Shown: one piece after another, positions 48,106 through 59,245 of the stretch
Numbering within the stretch: position 1 is the stretch's first letter
How the letters are laid out: each line of letters opens with the position of its first letter
Source: Paenibacillus sp. D2_2
GTDB lineage: Bacteria; Bacillota; Bacilli; Paenibacillales; Paenibacillaceae
Assembly (NCBI RefSeq): GCF_031199965.1
Contig: NZ_CP133605.1
Span: forward strand, 5,437,001-5,501,000
Direction: 5' to 3'
Length of the DNA stretch: 64,000 nucleotides
The notes under the pieces: generated by a model
Database searches by the model: none
What the model saw: only the letters and a program-made list of their open reading frames with translations
Told to the model about the DNA's origin: nothing
Made by a program: the position numbers and the translations under genes

Positions 48106-49988
48106 GTGGAATTTATTAAATTAAATTGTCCGAATTGTAATGGGAACATCGATTTTAAAGAAGGGGAAACCTTCAAATGTCCTTATTGTGGAACTGAATT
48201 AATGTTGAAGGAGAATAACGTCTATTATATTGATCAAACGATAAATAATTATTATGGAACAACTCCTCCGGTCAACACAACAGCACGTCCAAATCTGAAT
48301 TTAAAAGCTCTTCTAATTATTCCGATCGTAATCATTGGTGCATTGTTTGGATATTTCCTTTTGTATGGCAATCAGACAGAATACGGCAGCCATAAAGAAA
48401 TATCTGTGCGAACGATGCCTGAAAGCGAAGTGCTCCTGTTCTTTTAAGAGATATTTTTAATAAAGGTGAAGCGATGCCTACTGAAGAAGAACTCGCAAGT
48501 ATCCGTTATTTATCTGCTTACCGTGATAACGACCAGTGGCATTTTGATTATAACCTCGACGACCCATTCACGAATAAGCAAGCTCAGATTTCCGACTATG
48601 TGATTATTGATAAAATATTGAATACACAAAGAATCGAACAAAAGGACTTTGAGGCTTTCACCGGGCTGACGGCCTTAAAACTAATGAACGAATATGAAAT
48701 TTCACAAAGCAAGGAAGTTAGCTTTCAACATATGCAAGGATTAAAAAGCTATTCAGCCGGCTTTAACGAATCATTTGGTTCATTTGCACAATATTTTGGC
48801 GATAAGACGAAAATCGTAGAGCTCTCCACGCAAATTCGAAGTAATGCGGAAATGGCTTTATTGTTAGAGTTTCCGAATTTACAATCGCTTGAAATTTCGT
48901 ATGTCGATGAGTCTGTTACAGATTTTCATCTACTGAATCAGTTGCCATTAAAATCATTGTCTTTAACAACGAGCCAGATCAATGATCTCAAGTGGTTGTC
49001 TTCATTAACTGGACTAGAGTCATTAACTATAGACAATAATAATGCGACAGATTTCAGCGCGTTCTATTCACTAAGTCAATTACAAGAGTTGAAGCTTACA
49101 TCGGTAAGAAACTTAAAAACGCTCGATTTCATACAAAACATGCCTAATTTGCAGTCGCTTGATCTTGATAATGTTGACATTACGAATATAGAACGCCTTA
49201 GAAATAAGTCATCGTTGACGAATCTACGTCTATCTTCTTCCTATAAACTGGAATCTATTGATGCTGTAAATAGTCTGACCTCACTGACCGAATTAGCGAT
49301 AACGGGTTATCATGGTACTGTACCATCGATTGTAGCTCCAAATTTAAAGAAAGCTGAATTATCAGGTTCTCTCATACCTAAACTGAAGGCGCCAGCTTTA
49401 AAATCTTTAACTGTTTACATGAGCGGGACAGCAAATGGTTTGGATGGGGCCGAATTAGTGAAATTCCCGCAGCTAGAACAACTTACAGCGATGGAATCCG
49501 GAGACTTTACAAATGTTGGTTCTTTAAATCGTCTATCCAAACTGCAAGAATTAAATTTAAATGAGACGTCTTTCTATGATGAGACGAGTGCATTGTTCAA
49601 TTTGCAGCATATCAAAACGTTAAATTGTAATGAATGTCGTATCCAACTAAATAGTCAGGAGCCTTTTGTGAATAACACGATGGAATATTTAACTTTGAAT
49701 CAAGCATATTTCCAGATAGGTAATGGTGACTGGTTGCATGAAATGGATAAGGTGATGCCTTATTTTGCTAATTTGACAGCCTTACGTTCATTTACTATGC
49801 AAGACAGCTCACTCCAATCATTAAGTTTCATGGAGAGTTGGAAACAAGTTGAGGAGCTCCACTTGGAAAATAACGCTATTTCAAATATAGAACCTTTAGC
49901 GAGTCTGCCTCATTTGCAGAAATTATATATTTTAGGGAATCAGGTGCAGAACAAGTCTGTTCTCGATAAGGGAGTTATGATTTATTGA
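48106..49988 (+). CDS. Zinc-ribbon, single-pass membrane leucine-rich-repeat protein, frame interrupted once
   Basis: Joined across a one-base loss near 48429, the protein has about 627 residues. It opens with a zinc ribbon CPNC-x16-CPYC, then a transmembrane helix near residues 68-88 (ALLIIPIVIIGALFGYFLLYG), then a charged stretch and a leucine-rich-repeat domain in which LxxLxLxxNxI units recur about every 21-23 residues (for example LKSLSLTTSQINDLKWLSSLTGLESLTIDNN). With no signal peptide, the zinc ribbon is probably cytoplasmic and the repeats outside. Partner unknown. GTG start follows GGGAGGGAAG. Codon use is more A/T-rich than its neighbours. Confidence 0.75.
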
Positions 49989-50026
49989 GGTAAGGAAACG
50001 GAATAAACGGTGTCGGTCATGAAAAT

Positions 50027-50054
50027 AGGTCAACCAGAGTTTTCTGGTTGACCT
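50027..50054. terminator. Bidirectional terminator
   Basis: AGGTCAACCAGA and TCTGGTTGACCT form a perfect 12-base-pair stem with a 4-base loop, with ATTTTC after it on the minus strand. It ends the chromate transporter operon and can also end the LRR gene. Confidence 0.75.
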
Positions 50055-50075
50055 AAAACTCTCTATTCAATAATC

Positions 50076-50609
50076 TTAGAAAATAACGATTCCAGCCACT
50101 GCTGCCAACAAAATAACAGCAAAAGGATGCACTTTATACTTGGTTACCCCAATAAGACACCCTACACTGATCAATAGACTCCCTGCCATAGACCAGCTCA
50201 ATATAGCATCGCTTCTTCCGCTAAATGCAAAGTGGATTGCCGCATAAATAATCATCCCGGTAATAACAGGACGTAACCCATAGAACGAAGATTTTACCCA
50301 GTTATTATTCTGCATCCGCATAAATAAAGCTGTGATCAGAATAACAATAATTAATGATGGAAGTATCATGCCAATCGTAGAGACAATTGCTCCTAAAATT
50401 CCAGATTGAAAATAACCAATTAAGGTAGCAGCATTCGTAGCAATGGAGCCCGGGGCCATACCGGCAATAGCCACAATCTCCTGAAATTGCTGATCGTCAA
50501 TCCATCCACTACCAGCCACTTCCCGTTGAATCAACGTCATAACCGCGTATCCACCGCCAAAAGAAATAAGGCCTACCTTGATAAAAACCAAGAATAACTT
50601 CCAAAGCAT
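50076..50609 (-). CDS. Chromate transporter half (CHR domain), second
   Basis: The 177-residue protein is a single CHR domain with about six helices and the FGGGYAVMTLIQREV and IAGMAPGSIATNAATLIGY motifs of the ChrA family. In Bacillota short CHR proteins are encoded in pairs that assemble into a functional exporter. It starts 13 bases after the stop of its partner. Substrate is presumed chromate or another oxyanion. The frame is intact. Confidence 0.9.
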   Translation of the reverse strand: MLWKLFLVFIKVGLISFGGGYAVMTLIQREVAGSGWIDDQQFQEIVAIAGMAPGSIATNAATLIGYFQSGILGAIVSTIGMILPSLIIVILITALFMRMQNNNWVKSSFYGLRPVITGMIIYAAIHFAFSGRSDAILSWSMAGSLLISVGCLIGVTKYKVHPFAVILLAAVAGIVIF

Positions 50610-50622
50610 ATCATGATCACCC

Positions 50623-51258
50623 TTAGATGTAGTATTCAGGGAAATGCGGCTCCTTCGTCCCTTCAGACCGCTCCGTCTCTGTCCTCACAGTTATTCCTTT
50701 CTTGCGCTTCCATATCACTAAAGTGATTCCGATCAGAGGTCCTCCCAGTATTAGAAAGAACGGATGAACTCCAGTGAACAGCAGAAGTGTTACCGCAAAT
50801 GCAGCAATAACCAATGTAGCCTTATCTATAATAGATGCTTTCCACATTTTATAAGCCGCCACAACGATCAAGGAGACCACCGCAGCATGAATTCCTTTTA
50901 AAGCCGCCCCCACTTTCACATTGTCCTTGAATACTGCTCCAAGTAGACTTAAAATCAAAACGATAAAAAATGTAGGCAGTGTAATCGCGGTTACGGCGGT
51001 AATAGCACCTGCTACACCTCCGAGGCGGTATCCAATAAATGCAGCGGAATTAACCGCAACCCCACCAGGGGCTGATCCGGAGATAGATACCATCTCCCCC
51101 ATTTCCGCCTGACTCATCCACTTCTTCTTATGAACGATCTCCTGTTCAATCGTTGCAATCATGGCATATCCGCCGCCAAAGGTAGAAGGGCCTATTTTGA
51201 AAAAGACAGCGAATATCTGCATAAGCATTTTCGCTTGATCATAAATCGAATTCTTCAT
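50623..51258 (-). CDS. Chromate transporter half (CHR domain), first
   Basis: The 211-residue protein is the other CHR domain of the pair, with STFGGGYAMIATIEQEIV and ISGSAPGGVAVNSAAFIGY, and a charged C-terminal tail. ATG at 51258 was chosen because AAGAAGGTG lies upstream; a longer opening to 51312 has no ribosome site. The two halves together equal one long-chain ChrA. The frame is intact. Confidence 0.9.
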   Translation of the reverse strand: MKNSIYDQAKMLMQIFAVFFKIGPSTFGGGYAMIATIEQEIVHKKKWMSQAEMGEMVSISGSAPGGVAVNSAAFIGYRLGGVAGAITAVTAITLPTFFIVLILSLLGAVFKDNVKVGAALKGIHAAVVSLIVVAAYKMWKASIIDKATLVIAAFAVTLLLFTGVHPFFLILGGPLIGITLVIWKRKKGITVRTETERSEGTKEPHFPEYYI

Positions 51259-51539
51259 CCAGTTCACCTTCTTAGTCTTGTTGTTTCTTTCACAGAGGAT
51301 AAAAGATAACATCCGTAGTATAACACATTTATTCCATTTTGGATTTAAGTTTTCGAATAGTAAGTGAAATTAATTAAATATATTGTAAATCCATCGGAAT
51401 TGACCTTATATTATTAAGAGTATATTTCTTTTTGGAACAATGTTTCCATCCACGATGATACCAGCTAGAAATTATATAAAGATACCGTTATACTATTTGA
51501 TATCCCGACTAATCAACTTGGAAATGGAGAAAGATAACT

Positions 51540-52724
51540 ATGATCGCTCATTCCAATCCTTCAATAAAAAAACAAGTATATGATCGGATTGCCTATCACG
51601 GTGCGATAACCAAAGCCGAATTATTGGATTATTTCTCTATAACCAGTAGCAGCATGACCCGCCTGCTGGATGAGATGACTTCACAAGATTTGATCATGAT
51701 CTCAGGGCTTGGTAACTCCACTGGCGGCAGGAAGCCTATTTGTTCAGACCAATCCGAAATTCCGTTACCTGATAGGTTTAGAAATTTCCCGAATCTACTC
51801 CACGTTAGGACTGTATGATATGCATCTCAACCCCCTCTCCTTAATCCGTTGGAAGATGGATGCCAGCATGACTCCCGAGTTTCTAATCAAACATATTACG
51901 AAGGCAGTCCATGACTTTATGGAAACTCACCATATTTCTTCTAAGGATATTCTCGGGATGGGCATTGGAGCTGTCGGACCACTAGATCACAAGAAGGGGA
52001 TTATTGTCGATCCTGAACTATTCCCCGCCCCTTCCTGGGAGAACGTACCGATATGTCAGATGATAGCGGAGCAATTGCACATCCCAGTCAAGCTGGACAA
52101 TGGAGCCAATACTGCGCTTATTGGAGAACATTGGGCACTTCGAACTAAGAACATCCAGCACGCCCTCTATGTTCATGTTGGGGCCAATATCCGTTCTGCA
52201 GTAATGTCAGGTGGACAAATTTTACGTGGAGCGGTAGATACAGAAGGAGCTATTGGCCAGATGATTATTCAGACCAATGGTCCAAGGCTTGGGGATACAG
52301 GGAATTATGGGGCACTTGAAGCTTTTGTGTCAGTAGCTTCACTAGTGGAACGGTACGTACTCAAATAAAAATCGGACGCAGTAGTGTAATTTCTGATATT
52401 TCTCCCGATCATATTAATTTTGCAACCCTGATCAATGCACTTGCTCAAGGAGATTCTCTCGTTCAGGAACAATTTAAGGAAACGGCCGCATATCTGGGAA
52501 TAGGACTGGCCAACTTGATCAATACAATACACCCAGAATATGTTATTCTGGGAGGCCCGTTGATTAGCGCTCATCCTCTAGTTTTTGATACCGCCATAGA
52601 GGTTGCGAAGAAGAATACCTACCATTATCCCAAATACAGCCCAGTCTTTACACAAGGCATGCTTACCGATGAAGCAGTAGCAACCGGAGCCGCAATCATG
52701 ATTTTGCACGAATGGGAGATTTGA
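51540..52724 (+). CDS. ROK-family transcriptional regulator, frame interrupted twice
   Basis: Joined across shifts near 51732 (probably two bases lost, keeping GRKPLFVQTNP) and 52347 (one lost), the protein has about 395 residues. The N-terminal winged helix (KKQVYDRIAYHGAITKAELLDYFSITSSSMTRLLDEM) is followed by a ROK sugar-kinase-like domain with GIGAVGPLDHKKGII, PVKLDNGANTALIGEHW and PEYVILGGPLI. The zinc motif CxCGxxGCxE is replaced by a cysteine-free GNYGALE. It likely represses a sugar gene set; which one is not clear. TGGAGAAAG precedes the ATG. Confidence 0.82.
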
Positions 52725-52899
52725 TGAAATGGTATAATCATTTGCGAATGCAACGATGATAGATTCAAATTGGAATTAAGATCGCGAATAAATCATCATT
52801 TTAGTGCTTATTTGTGTTACTTCCAGTATACTTTATTTTATTTTGACATTATGAATCGAGGGTGATATCTTAAATCCATAACAACTAGGAGGGATCCCC

Positions 52900-54165
52900 T
52901 TGTCAGGAGCATGTATCGGCAACGGCCATTCAAGAATTAGCGTCATGTGGAAGACAGTGTCGGAAGACTGTAATTTGGCCTGTGATTATTGCTATTACAG
53001 TACTTGCGGAGGCAAGCCCGGCCCAAAAATTAATAGAATCGATTCTGTTATCTTGGATAAATTCATAAAGGAATACATGGAACAATGTAACGGTGCAGCT
53101 GTATTTGCTTGGCAAGGAGGCGAGCCACTGCTAGCCGGACACGAATTCTTTGAAGAGGTGGTGCAGCTTCAAGCCCAGCATGCCCGTCCCAATACTGTAA
53201 TCAGCAACTCCTTGCAGACCAATGCTACATTGATTAATGACCGATGGGCTTCTTTCTTCAAGAAATATAATTTTCTGATCGGGGTTAGTCTGGATGGTCC
53301 ACAGGAGATTCATGATTCCCGCCGAGTGAATTCCGCTGGTAAAGGAAGCTTCGACCGTGTGATGGCTGGGATCGAGCATCTTTGTCGTCACCAAGTTGAT
53401 TTCAATATATTAACCGTAATTCATAAAGGCAACGTAGGCAAAGCTAAAGAGCTCTTGCAATTCTATCGTGAGAACGGTTTCAATTATGTTCAATTCATCC
53501 CTTGCATGGATTTCAGGTCCCAGCAAGTGGATAAGCCTGGGGTCTACGAGATTACTCCGCAAGAATACGGCGACTTTCACTGTGAAGTGTTCGATGAATG
53601 GTATAATGACGGAAGTCCAGAGATCTCAATCCGTTTCTTCGATAATATACTTAACGTATACCTGAATCGGGACGCGGAGCTCTGTATCCATCGGGCAGAA
53701 TGCCCGACCAGCCTAGTACTTGAGCAGAATGGAGATGCATTCCCTTGCGACTTCTTCATCAATGATGAATGGAAAGTTGGCAATGTTGGCACTGATTCTA
53801 TACCAAGTATGCTTGCCCATCCAAACTTTGAACGTTTCCGTCGCATGAAGCCAGCCCTTCCGGAAAAATGCCGTACCTGCGACTGGAAGAAGTTATGCTA
53901 TGGCGGTTGCCCACGAAATCGTAAGTGGAGCCCTGAAGGAGATCAGTCTTCTCCAGACTTCTTCTGTCAGAGCTATATGCAAATATACGACTATGCTCAT
54001 GAGAGAATATTTGAATTGGGACAGAGATTACGCAACGAGATGTACTCCCACAACTTGAAGAACTACTTCAAAGGGAAGACTCCTGGACGTAACGATCCTT
54101 GTCCTTGCGGAAGTAACAAAAAATACAAAGCCTGCTGTGCCTCTAATCAATCTCCCATCTTGTAA
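52900..54165 (+). CDS. Radical SAM anaerobic sulfatase-maturating enzyme with SEC-C tail
   Basis: The 421-residue protein binds a radical-SAM 4Fe-4S cluster through CNLACDYC near residue 25. A SPASM-like cysteine set follows (CIHRAECPTSL-x-GDAFPCDFF, CRTCDWKKLCYGGCPRNR) for two more clusters, as in anSME, which turns a Ser or Cys of sulfatases into formylglycine. A C-terminal SEC-C zinc motif PCPCGSNKKYKACC is present. Start is TTG at 52900 behind GGAGGG. No sulfatase gene lies in this window, so its substrate is elsewhere or not a sulfatase. Confidence 0.9.
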   Translation: MSGACIGNGHSRISVMWKTVSEDCNLACDYCYYSTCGGKPGPKINRIDSVILDKFIKEYMEQCNGAAVFAWQGGEPLLAGHEFFEEVVQLQAQHARPNTVISNSLQTNATLINDRWASFFKKYNFLIGVSLDGPQEIHDSRRVNSAGKGSFDRVMAGIEHLCRHQVDFNILTVIHKGNVGKAKELLQFYRENGFNYVQFIPCMDFRSQQVDKPGVYEITPQEYGDFHCEVFDEWYNDGSPEISIRFFDNILNVYLNRDAELCIHRAECPTSLVLEQNGDAFPCDFFINDEWKVGNVGTDSIPSMLAHPNFERFRRMKPALPEKCRTCDWKKLCYGGCPRNRKWSPEGDQSSPDFFCQSYMQIYDYAHERIFELGQRLRNEMYSHNLKNYFKGKTPGRNDPCPCGSNKKYKACCASNQSPIL

Positions 54166-54185
54166 TGGATTGATGAAATGTTGAT

Positions 54186-54216
54186 TGCCTCCTGCTCTCG
54201 AAGACAGGGGGCATTT
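54186..54216 (+). terminator. Hairpin after the radical SAM gene
   Basis: TGCCTCCTG (54186-54194) pairs with CAGGGGGCA (54205-54213), then TTTGGGGTTT. The T run is short, so strength is uncertain. Confidence 0.45.
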
Positions 54217-54244
54217 GGGGTTTATAATTAACGTGGAGTAACCA

Positions 54245-55472
54245 TTAAAAATACTTAGACCGATACTGCTTCGGTGTCATGCCCGTAAACTTCTTGAAGA
54301 CCTTAGTGAAATGAGGTTGATCATAAAAATTAAGCCGCCCTCCAATCGACGAAGTCGTATCATTCGTCATACTAAGCAGCTTCTTGGCCTCTTCTATCCG
54401 CTGTTTCTGGACATAATTCATCAGCGTCATGCCTGTCTGCTCCTTGAATATATGCATCAAATAACTGCCGTTAAGATCGGTCAATTCTGCAAGTTCATCT
54501 ACTGTAATATCCTGATATAGATGATTGAAAATAAACTCTTGGCATATCCTCACAGGTTTTGAAACTCCCTCCCTCTGGCTCTGCTCAACACGTTCCGTAA
54601 AATCAAATACTGCTCGGGTTATCACTGCCTCAACCGTCTTAGTATCCTTCAACTCCTCAATTTGTTGGATATACAAGTCGCTAAGTGTAAAAGCCATCTC
54701 TACGTACACCCCCATCTACAGCAGCCCTCGTTACAAGCACGATTGCACAGATCGCTAAATTCTTGGCATTGCGAAGCTGGCTTCGCTTGGATAGAATCCC
54801 TACCCCCTCGTCTGAACGGACTGTCAATTGCTTGGCAAGTTCTGTTGTATTACCGGTGCGGATTAACTCCACAAGTTTCCTTTCCATCTCCAAACTATTA
54901 TGGAATAACGATAATTCCCGCTGAGTTGAGATTCCAATCTCTTTCTCACCCAGCGGCATATTAGGGAGTGCATACTCATAGCTATATTGCTGCACGTCGG
55001 TAATCTGCAAGGTTTCTTGATTGATGATCCAGTTCGTAAGTACAGCAATATGAAGTAGACGAAGGCGATTTATAACAGGTAGGTTACTCCAAAATTCCTT
55101 CCAACGCGGCAGTTCGCGATAGGATATTTGATAATCGTTCATGAACCCATTAATAAGCTCATCTGTAGGGATCAACTCAATGGAAGGCCCAACTACGACG
55201 AATCCCTGACGCTTCCCACCACGCTTAACAGGCACTACAATAAATCTCTCCAGGAAATTACCAAATAGGATAACCGGGTAATCTGCCTCTCTATCTATAA
55301 AAGGTCGAATCTGAGCCTCTATTTCTTTGAAGAAAAGTTTATGCTTCTCCTCCATCCCCCACATCATATCCGATGAATCCCCGTTCTCTGAATAAAAGAC
55401 AGCGATCTGGATTGTCTCGTATAGCAGCTTACAGGAGTAGGCTAAATCCGAATGCTCTTGAACGTTGACCAT
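54245..55472 (-). CDS. AraC-family regulator of the GH3/GPH operon, frame interrupted once
   Basis: Joined across a shift near 54711 (one extra C/G in a run, restoring VDGVYVEMAFTLSD), the protein has about 409 residues. The N-terminal 270 residues are a cytosolic effector domain with ILFGNFLERFIVVPV and no membrane segments. The C-terminal AraC domain has VDELAELTDLNGSYLMHIFKEQTG and FYDQPHFTKVFKKFTGMTPKQYR. ATG at 55472 follows AAGGAGGGG. It is divergent from the GH3 gene and probably activates it on sensing the sugar. Confidence 0.85.
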
Positions 55473-55523
55473 TTTAGAATCCCCCTCCTTCACGTACAAA
55501 TTTTCTAATTATTATACCATAAT

Positions 55524-55537
55524 ATAAAGCGGTTTCA
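55524..55537 (+). promoter_or_regulatory. Candidate cre site before the GH3 gene
   Basis: ATAAAGCGGTTTCA matches 12 of 14 positions of TGWAANCGNTNWCA; the first two bases differ. It lies 43 bases before the GH3 start codon and fits catabolite repression of the operon. Confidence 0.45.
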
Positions 55538-55579
55538 TGGGAAGATAGAAACTATAAAAGATCTAGGAGGTTATATTTC

Positions 55580-57860
55580 ATGAAACGTGATATCCAAGCT
55601 TTGATCGCTGAAATGACATTGGAAGAGAAAGCTAGCCTGTGTTCTGGCCAAGATTTCTGGCGTCTAAAAGGTATCGAACGGCTGGGCATTCCTAGCATCA
55701 TGGTGACCGATGGCCCACATGGACTGCGCAAGCAGCAAGGTGACACTGATCATTTAGGTATATTCGAAAGTGTACCAGCAACCTGCTTCCCTTCATCTGC
55801 CGGAATGGCTAGCTCCTGGGATCGGGAGTTAATCGGCAAGGTAGGCGTAGCTCTCGGTGAAGAGTGCCAAGCTGAGGGTGTTGCCGTCCTGCTTGGTCCC
55901 GGCGCCAATATCAAACGCTCCCGTTATGTGGACGCAACTTCGAATATTTCTCAGAAGATCCTTATCTCTCCTCAGAAATGGCCGCCAGCCATATTCAAGG
56001 GGTTCAAAGTCAAGGTGTAGGCACTTCTCTGAAACATTTTGCGGTTAATAACCAGGAGCATCGTCGTATGGGAGTAGACGCAATTGTCGATGAGCGCACG
56101 CTGCGGGAGATCTACCTGGCCAGCTTCGAGGGCGCAGTAAGAAAGGCGCAGCCTTGGACGGTTATGAGCGCTTATAACAAAGTCAACGGAGCCTTCGCCT
56201 CTGAGCATAAGTACTTGCTCACTGATATTTTGAAGGAAGAATGGGGGCATGAGGGAATCGTCGTGACGGACTGGGGAGCTAATAACGAACGCGTAGATGG
56301 ATTGGCAGCCGGCCAAGAGCTGGAGATGCCTTCAAGCAACGGTCTTGGTGACCGGAAAATCGTCGAGGCTGTTCAAAATGGAGAATTGACCGTAGAAGCG
56401 CTGGATCGCGCCGTGGAACGAATTCTGCGAATCATCTTCATGAGTGTCGACAACAAGAAAGCTGATGCTACTTACGACAAAGAGGAGCACCATCACCTAG
56501 CCCGCACAGTTGCTGGTGAGACAATGGTACTCTTGAGAAATGAAGATCAACTTCTCCCGCTGGCCCAAGGACAGAAATTAGCTGTCATCGGTCCATTCGC
56601 GCAGAAGCCTAGATACCAAGGCAGCGGCAGCTCTCATATTAATCCAACTAGGCTCGATATTCCGTTCGATGAAATCAAGAAGCTCGCAGGCGACACCAGC
56701 TCGGTTGTCTATTCCCAAGGCTTCCACCTAGATAAGGATAATCTGGATTATGCCTTGATCGAAGAGGCGATTAAAGCCGCTAGTGAAGCAGATGCAGCTA
56801 TCATCTTCGCTGGCCTACCAGACCGTTATGAATCCGAAGGCTATGACCGCAAGCATATGCGAATGCCTGCGAACCAGGATCAGATTATTGCAGCTATCAC
56901 TAAGGTACAGAGCAATGTGATCGTCGTTCTAATGAATGGCTCACCAATCGAGATGCCTTGGATTAGTCAGACAAAAGCGGTTGTCGAGGCTTATCTGGGC
57001 GGTCAAGCAACCGGCGGGGCAATTGCTGATCTCTTGTTCGGCAAGGTCAATCCGAGCGGCAAGCTGGCTGAAACTTTCCCGGTCAAGGTAAGTGATAATC
57101 CGTCCTTCCTATTCTTCCCGGGTGAAGGCAATCGGGTGGAGTACCGCGAAGGAATCTTCGTCGGGTACCGCTATTACGATAGCAAAGAAGTAAAGCCTTT
57201 GTTCCCATTCGGACATGGACTGAGCTACACTACTTTCGAATACTCCGATCTGCTCATCGATCGCAAAGAGATCAAAGATACGGATAGCGTAAATATTCAA
57301 GTAACGGTAGAAAATACAGGATCCCTCACTGGTAAAGAAATCATTCAACTCTATGTCCGTGATGTGGATAGTACAGTAATTCGTCCGGTCAAAGAATTGA
57401 AGAACTTCGCCAAAGTTGAGCTTCAGCCTGGAGAGAAGAAGGCCGTGACATTCAAACTGGATAAGCGCTCTTTCGCTTACTACAACGTAGAGCTGAAGGA
57501 TTGGCATGTCGAGTCTGGTCAGTTCGAGATCATGATTGGGCGCTCCTCTGAGGACATCGTACTGAGCGATGTAATTCATGTTGAATCTACTGTTGCACTA
57601 AAAACTATCGTCGATAAAAATACGATGCTCGTCGAACTCTTAAGTGATCCGCAAAGAGCTCCGCTCGTACAAGGATTGCTTAAGCAGATGCAGGAAGGCA
57701 TGGGGGGCTTGACGTAGCGCAAAGTCTTGGTGATGGTGCAGGAGAGATGTTCACCGAGATGATGAATTACATGCCGCTGCGCACTTTGGTTGCCATGGGG
57801 CAAGGAATGTTCACCGAAGAAATGCTAAATGGACTAATTGAGCAGTTAAATAGACTCTAA
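55580..57860 (+). CDS. Glycoside hydrolase family 3 (beta-glucosidase/xylosidase), frame interrupted twice
   Basis: Joined across one-base losses near 55920 (RSPLCGRNFEYFSEDP restored) and 57712, the protein has about 760 residues. Order: N-terminal TIM barrel with SSWD, KHFAVNNQE and nucleophile Asp in GIVVTDWGA; the alpha/beta domain with LPLAQGQKLAVIGP and GLPDRYESEGYDR; a fibronectin-III-like domain with GKEIIQLYVRD; and a short helical tail. No signal peptide, so it acts inside the cell on oligosaccharides imported by the GPH transporter encoded 24 bases downstream. AGGAGG precedes the ATG. Confidence 0.92.
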
Positions 57861-57884
57861 AGGACAAATCGGGGACAAAAAAAT

Positions 57885-59222
57885 ATGCAAAGCGAGAAAA
57901 TCAAGTTCAAAGAGAAGCTTGGTTATGGTGTTGGCGACATGGCCAGCAACTTCATCTGGGCATCAACAAGTATGTTTCTAACATTCTTCTATACCAATGT
58001 CGCTGGAATTTCTGCTGCTGCTGTCGGTACACTATTGCTCATCGCACGCGTATTTGATGCATTCGTCGATATCGGGGTCGGAGCAATGGTAGACAAGACG
58101 AAGACCAAGTACGGCAAGGCGCGTCCTTGGATACTCTGGCTCGCGATCCCGTTCGGTATTTCAGGCATTCTAATGTTCGCTGCCCCGGATCTTGGTCCGA
58201 CAGGCGCTCTTATCTACGCTTATGCCACCTATTTAATCATGAATGTCGTGTACTCAGCGATTAACATTCCATATGGCGTCTTAAATTCGATGATTACGCA
58301 GGATCAATACCAACGTTCGTTGCTTAACATCTTCCGAATGATGAGTATGTTGATTGGTACGTTAGTCGTAACGACAATGACTTTACCCATGGTGGATACA
58401 TTCGGCGGCGGTAGGGCTGGCTGGCTGAAGACCTTTATCATTTATGGCTCTGTTGCAGCCATTCTCTTCTTCATCACCTTCAAGACAACAAAAGAGCGGG
58501 TCAAGCCCTCTGTTGTACAGAAGGAAATCCCCTTCAAGCGAGGGGTCAAGGCTCTATTTCGTAATAAATATTGGGTCATGATTGTCGTACTTATGCTGAT
58601 CACCGGGATATCCGGATCTGTTGGAAGTGGCGTTGGTATTTATTATTACCAATATATTATGCATAACAAGGATCTGGTGGGCTTGATGGGCGCGATTAGT
58701 ATCATTCCAATTTTCATAGGATTGATGTTTGTCGCACCGATTATAAAAAGATTCGGCAAGCGAAACTCATCCATCATAGGATTGATCATCTCATTGATTG
58801 GCAGTCTAGTTCTAATTATTAATCCAACAAACTTAAGCGTCATCATCACTTCTACCTTAATCAAGAGTGTTGGAAGTGTTCCGTTAGCGGCCACCATGTT
58901 CGCCATGCTAGCAGACACCATCGAATATGGTGAATGGAAAACAGGCATGCGTACGGAGGGGTTAGTCTATAGCGCTGGCAGCTTCGGCTCGAAAGCCGGC
59001 AATGGCATAGGAGCAGCTCTCGTCGGATGGTTGCTCGCTATGGGAGGTTATATTGGCGGCCAGGGGACGATCAGCACATCGGCAGGTCATGTCATTCAGT
59101 TTATGTTCATCTATCTGCCGATCATCTTCGGGGTAATTACTCTCCTGCTCCTCATACCGTATAAGCTGGACAAGGAATACCCACAGATCATCGAGGATTT
59201 AACAGAAGCAAGAACCGCTTAA
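57885..59222 (+). CDS. Glycoside-pentoside-hexuronide (GPH) symporter
   Basis: The intact 445-residue protein has 12 transmembrane helices. Family markers are KEKLGYGVGDMASNFIWA at the N terminus, the cation-site region RVFDAFVDIGVGAMVDKTKTKYGKARPW, and ADTIEYGEWKTGMRTEG in the second half. It couples uptake of a disaccharide or xylo-oligosaccharide to Na+ or H+. It sits between GH3 and an HPr-like gene in one operon. The ribosome site is weak (GGGACAAAAAA), so translation may depend on the upstream gene. Confidence 0.93.
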   Translation: MQSEKIKFKEKLGYGVGDMASNFIWASTSMFLTFFYTNVAGISAAAVGTLLLIARVFDAFVDIGVGAMVDKTKTKYGKARPWILWLAIPFGISGILMFAAPDLGPTGALIYAYATYLIMNVVYSAINIPYGVLNSMITQDQYQRSLLNIFRMMSMLIGTLVVTTMTLPMVDTFGGGRAGWLKTFIIYGSVAAILFFITFKTTKERVKPSVVQKEIPFKRGVKALFRNKYWVMIVVLMLITGISGSVGSGVGIYYYQYIMHNKDLVGLMGAISIIPIFIGLMFVAPIIKRFGKRNSSIIGLIISLIGSLVLIINPTNLSVIITSTLIKSVGSVPLAATMFAMLADTIEYGEWKTGMRTEGLVYSAGSFGSKAGNGIGAALVGWLLAMGGYIGGQGTISTSAGHVIQFMFIYLPIIFGVITLLLLIPYKLDKEYPQIIEDLTEARTA

Positions 59223-59245
59223 TCGTCTTATAGGAGGAACCTAAA

